Below are positions 63,001 to 64,000 of a DNA stretch of 64,000 bases, piece after piece. The notes beneath the pieces were generated by a model. That model searched no databases. It saw only the letters and a list, made by a program, of their open reading frames with translations, and was not told where the DNA came from. Positions within the stretch are counted from its first letter, which is position 1. Each line of letters opens with the position of its first letter. Where the stretch lies: contig RPFO01000744.1 of NCBI GenBank assembly GCA_009746045.1, positions 679,635 to 743,634 on the forward strand, given 5' to 3'. The DNA is from Mesostigma viride (lineage: Eukaryota > Streptophyta > Mesostigmatophyceae > Mesostigmatales > Mesostigmataceae). The translations under genes and the position numbers were made by a program.

Positions 63001-64000
63001 AGATTGCAAACGAATTAAAAAAAAAATTCAGGATACATGCCACGACCAAAACAGCGATTTCCTCACCCTTTGTTATTCCTTTCGGAGCTCGAGTAGCAGC
63101 TGTCTTGGGTCGAGACGAGTGTAACAACCAAATGTTACATCCAAAGTTTTCCTACTGTTGAATCTTATTATGAGTTCTTTAGGACAATTATTTGAGAAGT
63201 TAGGAGGCTTCGACGTCTGATAGATATTGGGCCTGCTGAGATCTGTCGAATCTATTGTTCTACCCTCATTGGTCGTGGCCTGATCCACGTAGGGTACTTT
63301 GTATGGTGTTGTTTAGTCAGTCATAGATTCTCTGCAGTACCGTTGTACCTGGTGGATTTGGTTCCAGGTCATTGAGATTTCGTATGTGCTGGCTTTGTGT
63401 TGTGTGGAGGATTCGGAGGCTAAGATCTTATCTTGAGTGATCCTCACTTTTGATTGGTCCTTCCGGGTTAGGGTTGGATGGATGCTGCGTGCACGATGAC
63501 TTTTATCCTGTTTGGGGCGGCCGTGCATGTGTGCGTACGTGAGAGCTAAAGCTATGGTGTAATTCAAGGGTTTCCTTGTTTCATCAATCAAACAACCCTT
63601 GCCAAAAGTCAACTATAACTTCAACAGATAGTCGACTTGGATATAACTTGTCTGTTGTGTCTAACAAGGGTGGGGACTCATTCCCTTAACTGTTGAAGAT
63701 CCATCTTCATTGCTTCTCTGGACGTGAAGTTATCTGTCGCGACTCCAACCCAGGTATAAAGATCTTTTCACATCAATGTTGAAACTGAGGCTGTTGCAAA
63801 CACAACATTTTTAGTCGTTACATTGGTATCGGAGGTTTCTACCTAGGTGTTGGTTGTCTTGACAGTATTAGTTCACGATTAACAATGGAATTCTTGCCAG
63901 ACCCAGAGAGGGTACGTTATGCTGTGTATTCGGACAGTTCTTAAGAGTGTGACTCATCCTTATGTGACAGTCTTGCTCTGAGAACTGCCTTGAGCCCATA

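Overview
The window looks like nuclear DNA of a green alga (chlorophyte-like) with a large, repeat-rich genome. The evidence is indirect: three multi-exon genes with GT-AG introns, a plant-like small heat-shock protein and a plant-type MTM1/SLC25A39-40 carrier, and TGTAA poly(A)-type signals downstream of all four confident genes (within about 100 nt for three of them). No ribosomal, organellar or bacterial signature was seen, and the species cannot be named from the sequence alone.

Layout. 1-6.1 kb holds the 3' part of a Copia-type LTR element, then a second LTR-element remnant with a well-delimited 3' LTR (5246-5870). 6.1-12.5 kb is transposon territory: diverged tandem repeats, a 755-bp inverted-repeat element, and a LINE ORF1-like gene interrupted by two CACTA-type miniature elements. 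12,990-22,406 (minus) is an 8-exon mitochondrial carrier of the MTM1/SLC25A39-40 type. It is divergently arranged with a 9-exon PhoD-like metallophosphatase (23,406-30,883, plus). 31-38 kb holds degraded LINEs and a 1.5-kb GTGGGC hexanucleotide tract. 38,966-46,017 (plus) is a 5-exon HerA/FtsK-like ATPase, convergent with an intronless small heat-shock protein gene (47,648-48,088, minus) that has a TATA box and a step-type heat-shock element. 49.7-58.8 kb is a nested cluster of LINE fragments, including four copies of an endonuclease-type LINE, and a hAT transposon relic with a perfect 8-bp target duplication. 59-61.6 kb holds a 173-bp satellite and a 120-bp array separated by a transposase-like fragment. 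The right end carries a small PHD-like ORF, an unknown ORF and a 5' LTR with primer-binding site (63,120 onward).

The four confident host genes have unrelated jobs: mitochondrial transport, phosphoester hydrolysis at a membrane, an ATPase of unknown role, and a chaperone. The most striking feature is how the introns are built. In all three intron-bearing genes, the introns contain decaying tandem copies of the gene's own splice junctions: the exon end plus donor, or the acceptor plus exon start. The copies are spaced about 70-190 bp in most arrays (up to about 410 bp) and always lie on the intron side. At least a dozen junctions show it. This looks like a general mode of intron growth in this genome and is the main candidate for an undescribed phenomenon here. 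In one array the period is 87 bp, a multiple of three, so alternative donor use would add whole 29-residue repeats without changing frame.

All splice coordinates were derived by hand from frame continuity, GT/AG sites and family conservation. The three gene models each sum to a multiple of three (573, 649 and 633 residues), which supports them.
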